Shown: in pieces, positions 55,458 to 63,907 of the stretch
Layout: each line of letters begins with the position of its first letter
How positions within the stretch are numbered: the stretch's first letter is position 1
Assembly (NCBI GenBank): GCA_015075375.1
Contig: JABTUM010000001.1
Location: 2,413,201 to 2,477,200, forward strand
From: Planctomycetota bacterium
Lineage (GTDB): Bacteria > Planctomycetota > SZUA-567 > H5-PLA8
DNA length: 64,000 nucleotides
Direction: 5' to 3'
Program-made: the position numbers and the translations under genes
The notes under the pieces: model-generated
Seen by the model: only the letters and a program-made list of their open reading frames with translations
What the model was told of the DNA's origin: nothing
Database searches by the model: none

Positions 55458-56657
55458 TTGGCCCTGGAAGAAGAGGCGCTCCTGTTGCGGGCCGGCGTGC
55501 GCGCCGGGTTGCTGGATCCCGATAAGGGCACCGCGGCGCTGGTGGTTTACGGCGAATTGAAAAAGCGCGGGGCGGCGTTCGGCTTCGGCGCGTTCCTCGT
55601 CGAACGCGGGCTGCTGAGCCAGATGGCGTTGGCGGGGCTGGAGCGCAGCCTGCACGAAGGCCCCAACGAGCCGCTGCGCACGATCTCGGTCCTCGACGGC
55701 TACGAACTCCTGGACACGCTGGGCGAAGGCTCGACGGGATCGGTCTTCCGCGCGCGGCACCAGCCCAGCGGGCGGCTCTTCGCGCTGAAAATCCTCTCGC
55801 CCGACCTGGCGGCGCAGCCGGAGATCCTGGAGCGCTTCCTCGAGTCGTCGCGGGCGGCGGTGCGGCTGCGGCATCCCAATCTGGTGCAGGTGCTGCGCGT
55901 GGCGTGCACGGAAGGGCTGTACTACGTGGTCATGGAGCTGGTGGCGGGCGGTTCGGCGCGCGCGCATCTGGAGCGCAGCGGCGGGATGCTGGACGAGGCC
56001 GCGGCGCTGCATCTGACGGCGCAGGTGGCCGCGGCGCTGGACGCCGCGCACCGCGCGGGGTTGGTGCACCGCGACGTGAACCCCGACAACGTGCTGCTCT
56101 CGCCCGAAGGGGCGGCGAAGCTGACCGACCTGGGCATCGCCGTGCCGCAGCAGCTCGACCCGGAGGCCGCGCCGGGCGAGCGGCAGGAGTTTTGGGGCAC
56201 TCCGGATTACACCGCGCCGGAAGTCGTCGCCGGGGAAGGACGCCCCGATCCGCGCAGCGACTTGTACAGCCTGGGCTGCATGCTCTACGAGTTCCTCACC
56301 GGCCGGCCGCCGTTTCTGGCCGCGACGCCCGAGCAGACGCTGCGCATGCACCTCTTCGAGGACGTGCCGGAGATTCTGCATCTGCGCCCCGACCTGATGC
56401 CGCAGACGGCGGCGCTGGTGGCGCGGCTGTTGGCGAAGGATCCGAGCCAGCGCTTTCCCGACGCGCAGGCGGTGCTGGAGTCGATCCGGCTGATCGTGAC
56501 GCTGAAGGCGCAAGGGGCGGCGGCGGGCGGAGCGCCCAAGCCGGGCTCGAGCGCACCGGCCCGGCGGCGGCCGCTTTCGGGCCGGCTGAAGCCTGCGGGC
56601 TCGAACACGCGCTTGGGGCGCGTGGGCCGCAAGGGCCGGCGCCCGCGGGGGCGGTAA
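55458..56657 (+). CDS. Ser/Thr protein kinase with substituted catalytic loop
   Basis: A 399-residue kinase without a membrane segment. Residues 1-70 are a helical N-terminal region with a degenerate MshEN-like motif (FLVERGLLSQMAL, 46-58). The kinase domain has GEGSTGSVF (89-97), K111, HRDVNPDN (184-191) and DLG (204-206) in place of DFG. The HRDxKPxN lysine is N188, an unusual change that should affect ATP phosphate handling. The C-terminus is a basic, proline-rich tail (RRRPLSGRLKPAG, GRKGRRPRGR). The start is a TTG with GGAGAG seven bases upstream. It may be a weak kinase or a pseudokinase. Confidence 0.88.
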   Translation: MALEEEALLLRAGVRAGLLDPDKGTAALVVYGELKKRGAAFGFGAFLVERGLLSQMALAGLERSLHEGPNEPLRTISVLDGYELLDTLGEGSTGSVFRARHQPSGRLFALKILSPDLAAQPEILERFLESSRAAVRLRHPNLVQVLRVACTEGLYYVVMELVAGGSARAHLERSGGMLDEAAALHLTAQVAAALDAAHRAGLVHRDVNPDNVLLSPEGAAKLTDLGIAVPQQLDPEAAPGERQEFWGTPDYTAPEVVAGEGRPDPRSDLYSLGCMLYEFLTGRPPFLAATPEQTLRMHLFEDVPEILHLRPDLMPQTAALVARLLAKDPSQRFPDAQAVLESIRLIVTLKAQGAAAGGAPKPGSSAPARRRPLSGRLKPAGSNTRLGRVGRKGRRPRGR

Positions 56658-56693
56658 ACAAAAAAGGCGGCCCTTCCGAAGAAGGACCGCCTT
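56658..56693 (-). terminator. Intrinsic terminator for a minus-strand transcript
   Basis: AAGGCGG (56664-56670) pairs with CCGCCTT (56687-56693), with inner CCTTC/GAAGG and one mismatch around a CGAA loop. On the minus strand it is followed by TTTTTTGTTT (56665-56658 region). It is placed to end a minus-strand transcript coming from 56703-57190 or from the methyltransferase gene, and it sits directly after the plus-strand kinase gene. Confidence 0.75.
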
Positions 56694-56702
56694 GAAACGA
56701 CT

Positions 56703-56744
56703 GAAGCCCGGGATTGCACCGTAACCGGTACAATCTCGGGCTTC
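56703..56744 (-). other. Strong 42-nt hairpin between the RNA candidate and terminator
   Basis: GAAGCCCG pairs with CGGGCTTC, GATTG with CAATC and ACCG with CGGT, closing on a TAAC loop: 17 of 19 possible pairs. It lies between the rod-like inverted repeat at 56756-56915 and the terminator, so the minus-strand transcript would carry three successive structures. Confidence 0.6.
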
Positions 56745-56755
56745 GCCGGGTACCG

Positions 56756-56915
56756 GACAATCGATTCAGTCAGCGGGGCCTGTTGCCAGCAGACCCGAGG
56801 GAACTGCCACACTGCGGAAGAGACTTCGAGGACGGACCCGCCGTTTGAGAGCCGATCCGTAAACTGCAGAATCAGTGGGGGGCGCACATCTGAAAGGCCA
56901 ACTGAATCTATTGTC
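56756..56915 (-). ncRNA. Candidate structured RNA, 6S-like
   Basis: The ends are long-range reverse complements: GACAATCGATTCAGT (56756-56770) and ACTGAATCTATTGTC (56901-56915), 14 of 15 bases matching. Further in, GGCCT/AGGCC, CAGAT/GTCTG, CACTG/CAGTG and ACGGATC/GGTCCGT can pair in register, giving one long rod interrupted by an internal loop of several bases on each side. A rod of about 160-180 nt with a central bubble is the plan of 6S RNA, which binds RNA polymerase. The strand is inferred from the downstream terminator. The flanking 56916-57190 is AT-richer and has no gene. Sequence identity to known 6S RNA was not established. Confidence 0.4.
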
Positions 56916-57190
56916 AAAGATCAGGACGCTCAACCGTCCGCTTACGCATATCGTTAATAACAACCTGCATGCCACTCGGCCCCAATCGCGCGCGTTCACG
57001 TAAGTCTTGCACATGGTGTAGTTTAGCGCTTGTTCGACGGGACAACATGGACAATTATTGTCACCTCGATAGTATGAGTGACAAAAATAGTCTCTAGGCT
57101 TTCGGCTTTGGCGCCTATATTCGGTCTATATTCGTAATAATTTGGAGGCTTGGTCCAAGCGAAGGTCGCCGCGATGACATAAATCGGCAC

Positions 57191-58000
57191 TCATTTTTCC
57201 AGGGCTCGAGCGGCAAACTGAAGGTGGCTGGCCAATCCCAGCGCCGAAGGCTTGCGGCAGAGTTTCTTCTCGAGCGCCAAAATGCGCCGCGCGCGGGCTT
57301 CGTCGGCGAAGGCTTCTTCCATGGCCTTGAAGGGCAGCACGGTCTTGCCGAAGAGGTCCAGCAGTTCGAAGCGGCATTTGGCGAGGAGCTGCTGGAGGTC
57401 TTCGGCGCTGAAGGTGTGCACGGGAAAGCGTTCGTGCTTCTCGCGGGCCAGCCATTCCATATCGCCGCGCTGGATGAGGGTCTGGAGTCCGTCGAGGTCG
57501 AGCTTCTCGGCGTAATGCGTGAGCGCCGCGTAGGTCTGATCGACGGACGCGACGAGGATGCCGCCGGGACGGAGCAGGCGGTGGATCTCGCGCAAGGCTT
57601 TGGGCGGGGAGGTGGCGAAGGAGAGCACGTCGCCTTGGGCGATGGCGAGCGCGAAGTGGTTCTCGCGCAGTTCGCGCAGATCGACCACGTCGGCCTGGAT
57701 GAACTCGCAGGCGGTCTCGACGCCGATCTCGGCGGCCTTGCGGAGCGTGACTTCGAGCATCTCGCGGCTGAGATCGGAGAAGGTGACGTTGTAGCCGCTT
57801 TTGGCCAGGCGCAGTCCGTACTTGCCGGTGCCGCAGCCCAGATCGGCGACGGGGGCGCGGAGGTCGGCGGGGATGTGGGGTTTCAGGCCGTCCCAGGACA
57901 GCTCGTACCAGGCTTCCCAGCGCGGGCCGCGGTAGATCTCGTCGTAACGCGGAGCCACGCGGTCGTGGTAGCGCTGATTGGCGTCGTTGGGGCCGGGCAT
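57191..58000 (-). CDS. Class I SAM-dependent methyltransferase
   Basis: A 269-residue methyltransferase. The SAM motif VADLGCGTGKYG (residues 51-62), the aspartate at the end of strand 2 (VTFSDLSREML), a second acidic motif FIQADVVDL and the post-core LLRPGGILVAS are all present. The C-terminal 90 residues form a separate helical region (FSAEDLQQLLAKCRFELLDLFG). The substrate is unknown. It begins 12 bp after the membrane protein gene on the same strand and is the last gene of that unit; the candidate RNA lies just downstream. Confidence 0.88.
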   Translation of the reverse strand: MPGPNDANQRYHDRVAPRYDEIYRGPRWEAWYELSWDGLKPHIPADLRAPVADLGCGTGKYGLRLAKSGYNVTFSDLSREMLEVTLRKAAEIGVETACEFIQADVVDLRELRENHFALAIAQGDVLSFATSPPKALREIHRLLRPGGILVASVDQTYAALTHYAEKLDLDGLQTLIQRGDMEWLAREKHERFPVHTFSAEDLQQLLAKCRFELLDLFGKTVLPFKAMEEAFADEARARRILALEKKLCRKPSALGLASHLQFAARALEK

Positions 58001-58012
58001 GCGGGATTCCGA

Positions 58013-58618
58013 TCAGTACTCGTCGCGGGGATCGCCCGGCTGGGCGCCGGTGCGGCCGACGGCCTGATCGAAGCGCTGGAGCATCTGGTTGCCCAGCGCC
58101 GCGTCCGAACCCGCCAGCGAGACGATGCCCGAACGCATGGCCTCGATGACCTGAGCCTGGTTGCGGCGCTGCCCGGCGATCTGGAGCATGCCGGCGCGTC
58201 CGGCTTCGTCGTAGTAGCGGCACAGGCCCCACGCGAGCGAACGCAACAAGAGGGGGTTCGTGGCGCGCGCGAGAGCTTCGAGCATCAACTGGCGCACGCG
58301 GTTGCGGTCGCGGCGGTGGAACGGCTGCAGGTCGCTCCAGGCTTTGCGATTGGCCGCGGGGTCTTCGATGCCCAATTGTTCGATCAGGGCGCGTACCTGC
58401 GCTTCTTCGACGGCGCTAAAGCTGGCCTGGGCGGCTTCTCGCGCTTGATGCCGATCCCGTATGGCCCGCTCTTCGGCCTCGCGCTCGTCATGGGCAAACC
58501 ACAGGCGCCACCCGGAGTACCCGATCACGCCCAGCAGCAGCAACGGGATAAACGACAATCCCACGCAACCCACCAGGGTGGCCAGTACCGGGCGCCCTTG
58601 TCTTTCTTCGTCGGCCAT
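58013..58618 (-). CDS. Single-helix membrane protein of unknown function
   Basis: A 201-residue protein with one membrane helix (VLATLVGCVGLSFIPLLLLGVIGYSGW), then a charged helical stretch (REAEERAIRDRHQAREAA) and an all-helical soluble domain (LIEQLGIEDPAANRKAWSDL, RQLMLEALARATNPLLLRSLAWG) that looks HEAT-like. The family is not recognised. Gene order (kinase, this protein, methyltransferase, all minus) suggests it is related to the kinase at 58688-59836, perhaps as a substrate or partner, but that is inference. Confidence 0.7.
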   Translation of the reverse strand: MADEERQGRPVLATLVGCVGLSFIPLLLLGVIGYSGWRLWFAHDEREAEERAIRDRHQAREAAQASFSAVEEAQVRALIEQLGIEDPAANRKAWSDLQPFHRRDRNRVRQLMLEALARATNPLLLRSLAWGLCRYYDEAGRAGMLQIAGQRRNQAQVIEAMRSGIVSLAGSDAALGNQMLQRFDQAVGRTGAQPGDPRDEY

Positions 58619-58687
58619 ATCGCCATGATTGCGCGATGCGTGCGGCGAGGCAAGTCCGAGACGGATGGATTCGGCGGCGGCAGGCGG

Positions 58688-59836
58688 TCAGTGCATCAGC
58701 GCGCGGACGGCGAAGCCGACCAGGATGGCCGAGACGGTAAGGCCGGCCCAGAAGGCGTACCACTTCCACGAGGCGAGCTGAGGTTTGCGTTTGCGTCCGC
58801 TGGGCGTGGCTCCGCTGGCGGCGCCCAGTTCGCCGGCGGTGCGCGATTCGGGCCGGCGGGCGGCGGCAGGAACGGCCGGCGGCGGCGGCACGACCGCTGG
58901 CGGCATGCTGGGATTCAGCGACGTCCCGGCCTTGGTGGCGCGCGCGCGCTTGAGGTGCGGCACTTCGCCCTTGGCGATGCCTTCGATATCGGCGAGCAGT
59001 TCCTTGGCGTCCTTGTGCCGGTCGGCGGGGCGCTTGGCCATCATCTTGACGATCAGGCGGCAGATCGGCTTGGGCAGATCGGGGATCAGTTCGCTGGGCG
59101 GGCGCAGTTCTTCCTGCACGTGCCGCGTCATCACCACCACCGCGTTCTCATCCGGGAACGGAAGCTGCCCGGTGGCGAGGTGGTACAGCGTCGCGCCGAG
59201 GCTGTAGATGTCGGCGCGGACATCGACGTTCTCGTAGCCCTGCGCCTGTTCGGGCGAGATGTAGTACGGCGTGCCCACGGCGAGGCCCGTCTGCGTCACG
59301 CGTTCGTCGTCGAGGACGCGGGCGGCGAGGCCCAGGTCGGTGAGCTTGTAGTGTCCGTTCTCGTCCTTAAGGATGTTCGCGGGCTTGATGTCGCGGTGGA
59401 CGATGCCGAGTTCGCTGGCCGCGGCCAGCGCGTGCGCGATGCTGCGCGCGATCTTGATGATCTCGGCCGCCGGATAGCGCTTGTTGGGAAAATGGCGGAA
59501 GCCGTCTTCGAGGTCTTCGCCGTCGACGAACTCCATGGCGATGTAATGGAAGCCGTCGACCTCGCCGACGTCGTAGGCGGCGACGACGTTGGGATGGCGC
59601 AGGCGGACCATCGCGCGCATTTCCCTGCGAAAGCGTTCGAGGAATTCATGGTCTTCGGCCATGTCGGGCGGCAGCACTTTGAGCGCGACCTTCTGCCCGG
59701 TCTGCTCGTGCCGCGCCAAGTACACGGCGCCCATAGCGCCTTGGCCGAGCTTCTTAAGAAGCTCGTAAGGCCCTAATTGCCGACGCCGGCCGCGAATCTT
59801 GGAGGCCGGAGCGGGAGACATCGAAGTGGTCGACAT
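58688..59836 (-). CDS. Membrane-anchored Ser/Thr protein kinase
   Basis: A 382-residue kinase with all catalytic motifs: GQGAMGAVY (31-39), K53, HRDIKPAN (147-154) and DLG (167-169) in place of DFG, a frequent variant, followed by GTPYYISPEQA. Residues 290-350 form a proline- and alanine-rich linker, then one C-terminal membrane helix (FWAGLTVSAILVGFAVRAL) and only a few residues outside. The kinase domain lies in the cytoplasm with no extracellular sensor, so any signal must come through a partner. It begins the unit followed by the membrane protein and the methyltransferase. Confidence 0.93.
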   Translation of the reverse strand: MSTTSMSPAPASKIRGRRRQLGPYELLKKLGQGAMGAVYLARHEQTGQKVALKVLPPDMAEDHEFLERFRREMRAMVRLRHPNVVAAYDVGEVDGFHYIAMEFVDGEDLEDGFRHFPNKRYPAAEIIKIARSIAHALAAASELGIVHRDIKPANILKDENGHYKLTDLGLAARVLDDERVTQTGLAVGTPYYISPEQAQGYENVDVRADIYSLGATLYHLATGQLPFPDENAVVVMTRHVQEELRPPSELIPDLPKPICRLIVKMMAKRPADRHKDAKELLADIEGIAKGEVPHLKRARATKAGTSLNPSMPPAVVPPPPAVPAAARRPESRTAGELGAASGATPSGRKRKPQLASWKWYAFWAGLTVSAILVGFAVRALMH

Positions 59837-60302
59837 TCAGGCGGGCCTTTCAGGTCCGTCTGGGCTCCGAAAGCTTACTTCAACCGCGAGTGCACCCCGT
59901 GAACCCGTCTCGCACACGCGGCTGTAAAGCCTTGGCAGAGCGTCACACCCATTAATCTACCGTGGATTACGGTTGATTGCGAGATGCTGCTTCTTAGTTG
60001 CACCGTTTTCACCGTGCTGCACCTGCGCAAAAGCGCGTACTGCACCTGGGAACCAGCATACGCTTTGTGGTTTAGCCGATTGCACGAGCGCGCAAAATTG
60101 TTCAGCGCAAGACGTATTTGAAGAGGTCCGCGGTTTATCGGTCAGCTCTGCAAGGCAGGCCGCGGCGCTTGAAACCGACCAGGTTGCGCGAATATTAGCA
60201 GCTTTATCGAGAACCGTAGCGGTGTACGAACTCGTGGGCCGAACCGGGATTTTGCTAATACTCACGCAGGATGTGCGAAAATTCATTTTAAGGAGTTTCA
60301 CC
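59837..60302. other. 466-bp intergenic region between divergent genes
   Basis: The open frame running through here into the secreted-protein gene has no plausible start and no recognisable sequence, so it is treated as noncoding. AT-rich patches at 59950-60110 and 60190-60300 would suit promoters for the kinase (minus) and the secreted protein (plus), but no convincing -35/-10 pair was found. Confidence 0.55.
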
Positions 60303-61493
60303 ATGCAGATGTTGAACGCAGGCTTGTTCGCGCTGGCGCTTACGGGCCTGGCTTTAAGCCTGGGCGTGACCGCTGAAGAAGGCCAGGGAGGCAACCCATA
60401 CGCGGCGTGGAAAAACGGACCGCCCGCGGACGCCTCCTTTTTTCCCGTCTGCGTCTGGCTGCAAGCTCCGACCGCCGCGCCGAAATACAAAGCGGCCGGA
60501 ATCAACGTGTACGTGGGACTCTGGGGCGGCCCGACCGCCGAACAGCTCGACGAACTTAAAAAGCACGGGATGAAAGTGATCTGCGATCAGAACGAGTTGG
60601 CGCGCACGCGGCTGGACGATCCGACGATTATCGGCTGGATGCACGGCGACGAACCGGATAACGCGCAATCGCTGGGCAAGGGAAAAGGCTACGGCCCGCC
60701 GATCGCGCCCGAGAAGATCGTGGAAGACTACAAGGCGATCAAGGAGCGCGACCCGAGCCGCCCGGTGATTTTGAACCTCGGCCAGGGCGTGGCGTGGGAC
60801 AACTGGATCGGGCGCGGCGTGCGCACCAACAAGCCCGAAGACTATCCGGAGTACGTGAAGGGCTGCGATCTGGTCAGCTTCGACATTTACCCGGCTTGTC
60901 ACGGGAACAAGGAAGTCGCGGGCAAACTCTGGTTCGTCGCCGACGGCGTGAAGCGCTTGCGCGAGTGGTCGAAGGACGAGAAGCCGGTCTGGACGTGCAT
61001 CGAATGCACGCATATCAGCAATCCGGAAGCGAAGGCGACGCCGCATCAGGTGCGCTGCGAAGTCTGGATGGCGCTGGTACGCGGCGCGAAGGGGCTGATT
61101 TACTTCAGCCACGAGTTCAAGCCGAAGTTCGTCGAAGCGGGGATGCTGGCCGACGCGGAGATGCTCGCGGCGATCACCAAGATCAACAAGCAGATTCACG
61201 AACTGGCGCCGGTGCTGAACAGCCCGAGCGTGAAAGACGGCGCGAGCGTCGAGACGTCGAATGCGGAGGTTCCGGTCGAGTGCCTGGTCAAGCGCCACGG
61301 CGGCGCGACGTACCTCTTCGCGGTGGGCATGCGCGACGGAACGACGACGGCTTCGTTCAAGATCGCGGGCTTGAGCGGCGCGGCGAAGGCGACGGTCTTG
61401 GGCGAGGACCGCACGGTGGACGTGGCGGACGGCGTCCTGAAGGACGAGTTCAAGCCGTGGGACGCGCACCTGTACAAGATCGGCGGCGAGTAG
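60303..61493 (+). CDS. Secreted TIM-barrel-like (glycosidase-like) protein
   Basis: A 396-residue protein with a signal peptide (LNAGLFALALTGLALSLGVTA). The body looks like a beta/alpha barrel of the glycoside hydrolase type: FFPVCVWLQAPTAAPKYKAAGINVYVGLW in outline, IIGWMHGDEPDN with a candidate catalytic glutamate (E117), LVSFDIYPACHG, KPVWTCIECTHIS and GLIYFSHEF. A small beta domain closes the protein. It probably acts on a polysaccharide or glycoside, substrate unknown. AAGGAG lies seven bases before the ATG at 60303. No sugar transporter or related gene is adjacent. Confidence 0.82.
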   Translation: MQMLNAGLFALALTGLALSLGVTAEEGQGGNPYAAWKNGPPADASFFPVCVWLQAPTAAPKYKAAGINVYVGLWGGPTAEQLDELKKHGMKVICDQNELARTRLDDPTIIGWMHGDEPDNAQSLGKGKGYGPPIAPEKIVEDYKAIKERDPSRPVILNLGQGVAWDNWIGRGVRTNKPEDYPEYVKGCDLVSFDIYPACHGNKEVAGKLWFVADGVKRLREWSKDEKPVWTCIECTHISNPEAKATPHQVRCEVWMALVRGAKGLIYFSHEFKPKFVEAGMLADAEMLAAITKINKQIHELAPVLNSPSVKDGASVETSNAEVPVECLVKRHGGATYLFAVGMRDGTTTASFKIAGLSGAAKATVLGEDRTVDVADGVLKDEFKPWDAHLYKIGGE

Positions 61494-61531
61494 CCGCACC
61501 GCGCGCCTCTCGGCGCGACGAGCCGCCCGGT

Positions 61532-62800
61532 TTACTTCCGGACGGGGCGCGTACCGTGGTAGGGAACCGCGTGCAGGCGCGGGCGGAGCGATGCGTCGCT
61601 GCGCGTGCCGATGCGTTCGGCGGGGGCGCGGAGCGGCCCGGCGACGGGCTCGGTGCGTTCCTCTTCCGCTTCCACCTTCCCTGCTTCAACTTCGGATTCG
61701 GGCGGCGCGGCGCTTTCCGGCGCGTGCGGGAAGCGGTTCGAGGCTTCGGCCTCGGCGTGCGGCGCCGGGACGGGCTCGGGCGCGGCCGGCGGAGCGGCGT
61801 GCAGCGCTTCGTGAATGGCGCGGCCGGCCTGTGCGGCGACGGAGGCTTCGGCCGGCGCGGGGGCCGGTTCTTCCGCGGGCGCCTCGGGCTTGCTCGCCGA
61901 AGCGCGCTTGGCGCGAGTGCGCGCCGGCGCGTCGTCGTCGGCCGCTTCCCGATGCGCGGGCTTGCCTTCGGCGCGTTCGCGTTTTTCGAGCAGCTTGGCC
62001 GCTTCGCTGGCCAGACAGCCGCTGCGTTCCATCTCGAGGAGTTCTTCGGCCACGCGCAGGTAGGCTTTCGCGCCGGCGCACGCCGCGTCGTAGTGGAGCA
62101 CCGGCACGCCGTCTTTCTGGCTCTCGGCGATCTTGATGTTGTTCCGGACCAGCGTGCCGAGCAGATGCGGCGCGAGGCGCGGATCGCCCTGCAGGCGCTT
62201 GAGCGTCTCGCGGTTCACGTTGGTGCGGCTGTCGAAGAGCGTGACGAGGACGGCGCTGACGCGCAGATCGGGGTTGAGCGCTTCGCGGAGCATGCCGACG
62301 ACTTCGAAGAGTTTGCCCAAGCCTTCGAGCGCGAAGGGGTGCGCTTGCAGCGGGACGAGCGCTTCGTTCGCGGCGACCATGGCGTTGACGGTCAGCAGCG
62401 AGAGGCTGGGCAGGCAGTCGATGAAGACGTAATCGTAGCGGTCGCGGACCGGCGCCAGCGCGCGCGCCAGGCGCGTCTCGCGGCCCATCACCGGAACCAG
62501 TTCGATCTCCGCGCCCGAAAGGTCGATGTGGCTGGGCACGATGTCCAGCCCCGGCCAGGGCGTGCTTTGAATCAGGTTCGAGGCAACGACGTGCGGATTG
62601 AGCAGGAGTTCGTAGACGGATTCGGAGAGATCTTTCGCCAGCATGGAAAGGCCGTGGGTCAAGTTGGCCTGCGGGTCGAGGTCGATCAAGAGGACGCGCT
62701 TGCCCAGGTGGGCCAGCGAAGCGCCGACGTTGAGCGTCGTCGTGGTCTTGCCGACGCCGCCCTTCTGATTCATGACCGTAATGACTCGCGGAATGCGCAA
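61532..62800 (-). CDS. ParA-family ATPase with long C-terminal tail
   Basis: A 422-residue protein. Residues 1-265 are a ParA/Soj-type ATPase: deviant Walker [10 protein letters not shown] (13-21), [14 protein letters not shown] with the switch I aspartate and [14 protein letters not shown] (Walker B). Residues 270-422 are an acidic, alanine- and proline-rich tail of low complexity ([17 protein letters not shown]), about 150 residues beyond usual ParA length. No parB or gidAB gene is adjacent, so it may position another cargo rather than the chromosome. It is divergent from the membrane protein at 63149. Confidence 0.9.
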   Translation of the reverse strand: MRIPRVITVMNQKGGVGKTTTTLNVGASLAHLGKRVLLIDLDPQANLTHGLSMLAKDLSESVYELLLNPHVVASNLIQSTPWPGLDIVPSHIDLSGAEIELVPVMGRETRLARALAPVRDRYDYVFIDCLPSLSLLTVNAMVAANEALVPLQAHPFALEGLGKLFEVVGMLREALNPDLRVSAVLVTLFDSRTNVNRETLKRLQGDPRLAPHLLGTLVRNNIKIAESQKDGVPVLHYDAACAGAKAYLRVAEELLEMERSGCLASEAAKLLEKRERAEGKPAHREAADDDAPARTRAKRASASKPEAPAEEPAPAPAEASVAAQAGRAIHEALHAAPPAAPEPVPAPHAEAEASNRFPHAPESAAPPESEVEAGKVEAEEERTEPVAGPLRAPAERIGTRSDASLRPRLHAVPYHGTRPVRK

Positions 62801-62889
62801 CGCCGGCTCCTTTGGGGATACTCGTCCAGGCCCAGCGCCAGACTAGCGGCCGCGGCGGCCACGCTCAAGGACTCCAAGCCATTCGCAGC

Positions 62890-62928
62890 AAAAAGGCCGC
62901 GAGAATTTTCGGCGTCAAAATCGCGGCC
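62890..62928 (-). terminator. Hairpin with T-run in the divergent parA region
   Basis: GGCCGCGA (62895-62902) and TCGCGGCC (62921-62928) are perfect reverse complements, with an inner ATTTT/AAAAT pairing. On the minus strand the hairpin is followed by TTTTT (62894-62890), the form of an intrinsic terminator. It lies about 90 bases upstream of the parA start, where no minus-strand gene ends, so a leader attenuator or the end of a short RNA from 62929-63148 is possible. The remainder of 62801-63148 shows no gene. Confidence 0.5.
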
Positions 62929-63148
62929 CTGAAAAGGACGCGCGGGCGCGGCCGGTTTTCCACCGTTTCTCCATGCTTGGAAGAATCGAGTGCGGCACGG
63001 GTAAGCCGATGGGAAGCCTCACCGGTGCAGCGGCGGCTGTGAAGAGACTCGTGGAGAAGCCGTGGAAAGCGCGTAAGCTGAAACGCTCTAAACCGCGCCG
63101 GATGCCGGTACGTTGACAGAGCTGCGGGACTCGTTGAGGCGGCCCACG

Positions 63149-63907
63149 ATGGCGGCGGAATCGATCGAACTGGAGCAGGCGCCGCCGCGCGGGAACGCGC
63201 TGATCACGCGGCGGCTGGTGTGGAGTCTGGGCGCGGTGGCTTTGGGCCAGGCGCTGGTGGTGAGCGCCGCGGCGCTGGGCGCGCCCGCGTGGCTGCCGGG
63301 CGGCGCGGCGCTGCAACCGGCGGCGTTGCCGGGGCTGCTGGCCGGGACGGCGGTGGCGCTGGCGCTGCTGCTGGCGCCGGCCTGGGGCGAGGCGGCTCCA
63401 GCCGGAGAGACGCGCGGCGCGTTTCTGATCCGCGCGGGCTTCGTGGGATGCTGGCAGGCCGCGGCATGCGCGTACTTTTTATTGATCGCTTCGCGCATGA
63501 CGCCGGTGGATGCGGGCGGCTTGACGCGGGCGAGCGCGAGCGTGGGGCTGTGCGCGATGCTGGCGGTGCTGCTGGCCGGGTGCTGGCCGCGCGCGTATCC
63601 GGGGGTGGCGCTTTTTTGGGCCGTCGGCGCTCCGATGAGCGCGTATCTGGTGGCCGAACTGTTCCGTTCGACGCCGCCCGGCTACATGGGCTGGTCGGCC
63701 AATCCGAGCGCCGAAGCGGCGACGCTGCGGACGTGGGTGGACGCGCTGCTGCGCCTGAGCCCCGGAACGGCCGCGGTGGGGCAGTTGGAGGGCCAGCTTC
63801 CCGGCGGTGTTCCGATGGGCTGGACGCAGGTGGGCGTCTTCGGCTTGGCGGGTGGAGCGGTGGCGTTCCTGGCGCTGCGCTTTACGCCGCCTCGAAGGGC
63901 TCAATAA
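63149..63907 (+). CDS. Multi-pass membrane protein of unknown function
   Basis: A 252-residue protein with about five or six hydrophobic segments (LVWSLGAVALGQALVVSAAAL, LLAGTAVALALLLAPAW, GCWQAAACAYFLLIA, LCAMLAVLLAGCW, VALFWAVGAPMSAYLVAELF and GVFGLAGGAVAFLALRF). No conserved family motif was recognised. The ATG at 63149 has GAGG nine bases upstream and is preferred to a TTG at 63113. It is divergent from parA; 64-93 bases after it reach the window end without another gene. Confidence 0.7.
   Translation: MAAESIELEQAPPRGNALITRRLVWSLGAVALGQALVVSAAALGAPAWLPGGAALQPAALPGLLAGTAVALALLLAPAWGEAAPAGETRGAFLIRAGFVGCWQAAACAYFLLIASRMTPVDAGGLTRASASVGLCAMLAVLLAGCWPRAYPGVALFWAVGAPMSAYLVAELFRSTPPGYMGWSANPSAEAATLRTWVDALLRLSPGTAAVGQLEGQLPGGVPMGWTQVGVFGLAGGAVAFLALRFTPPRRAQ

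Noticed and set aside
56756..56915. The RNA candidate as tmRNA, RNase P RNA or SRP RNA.
   Set aside because: No tRNA-like end with GGTTCGAATC, no tag-peptide frame, no RNase P core sequence and no SRP GGAAG tetraloop helix could be found.
59973..60302. A 110-codon N-terminal extension of the secreted protein gene.
   Set aside because: It has no family resemblance and no ribosome binding site, and the ATG at 60303 has AAGGAG and a signal peptide.
62941..63148. TTTTCCACC and related sequences near parA that resemble DnaA boxes.
   Set aside because: The matches are imperfect, there is no cluster of boxes, no dnaA or gidA gene and no AT-rich unwinding element, so an origin is not supported.
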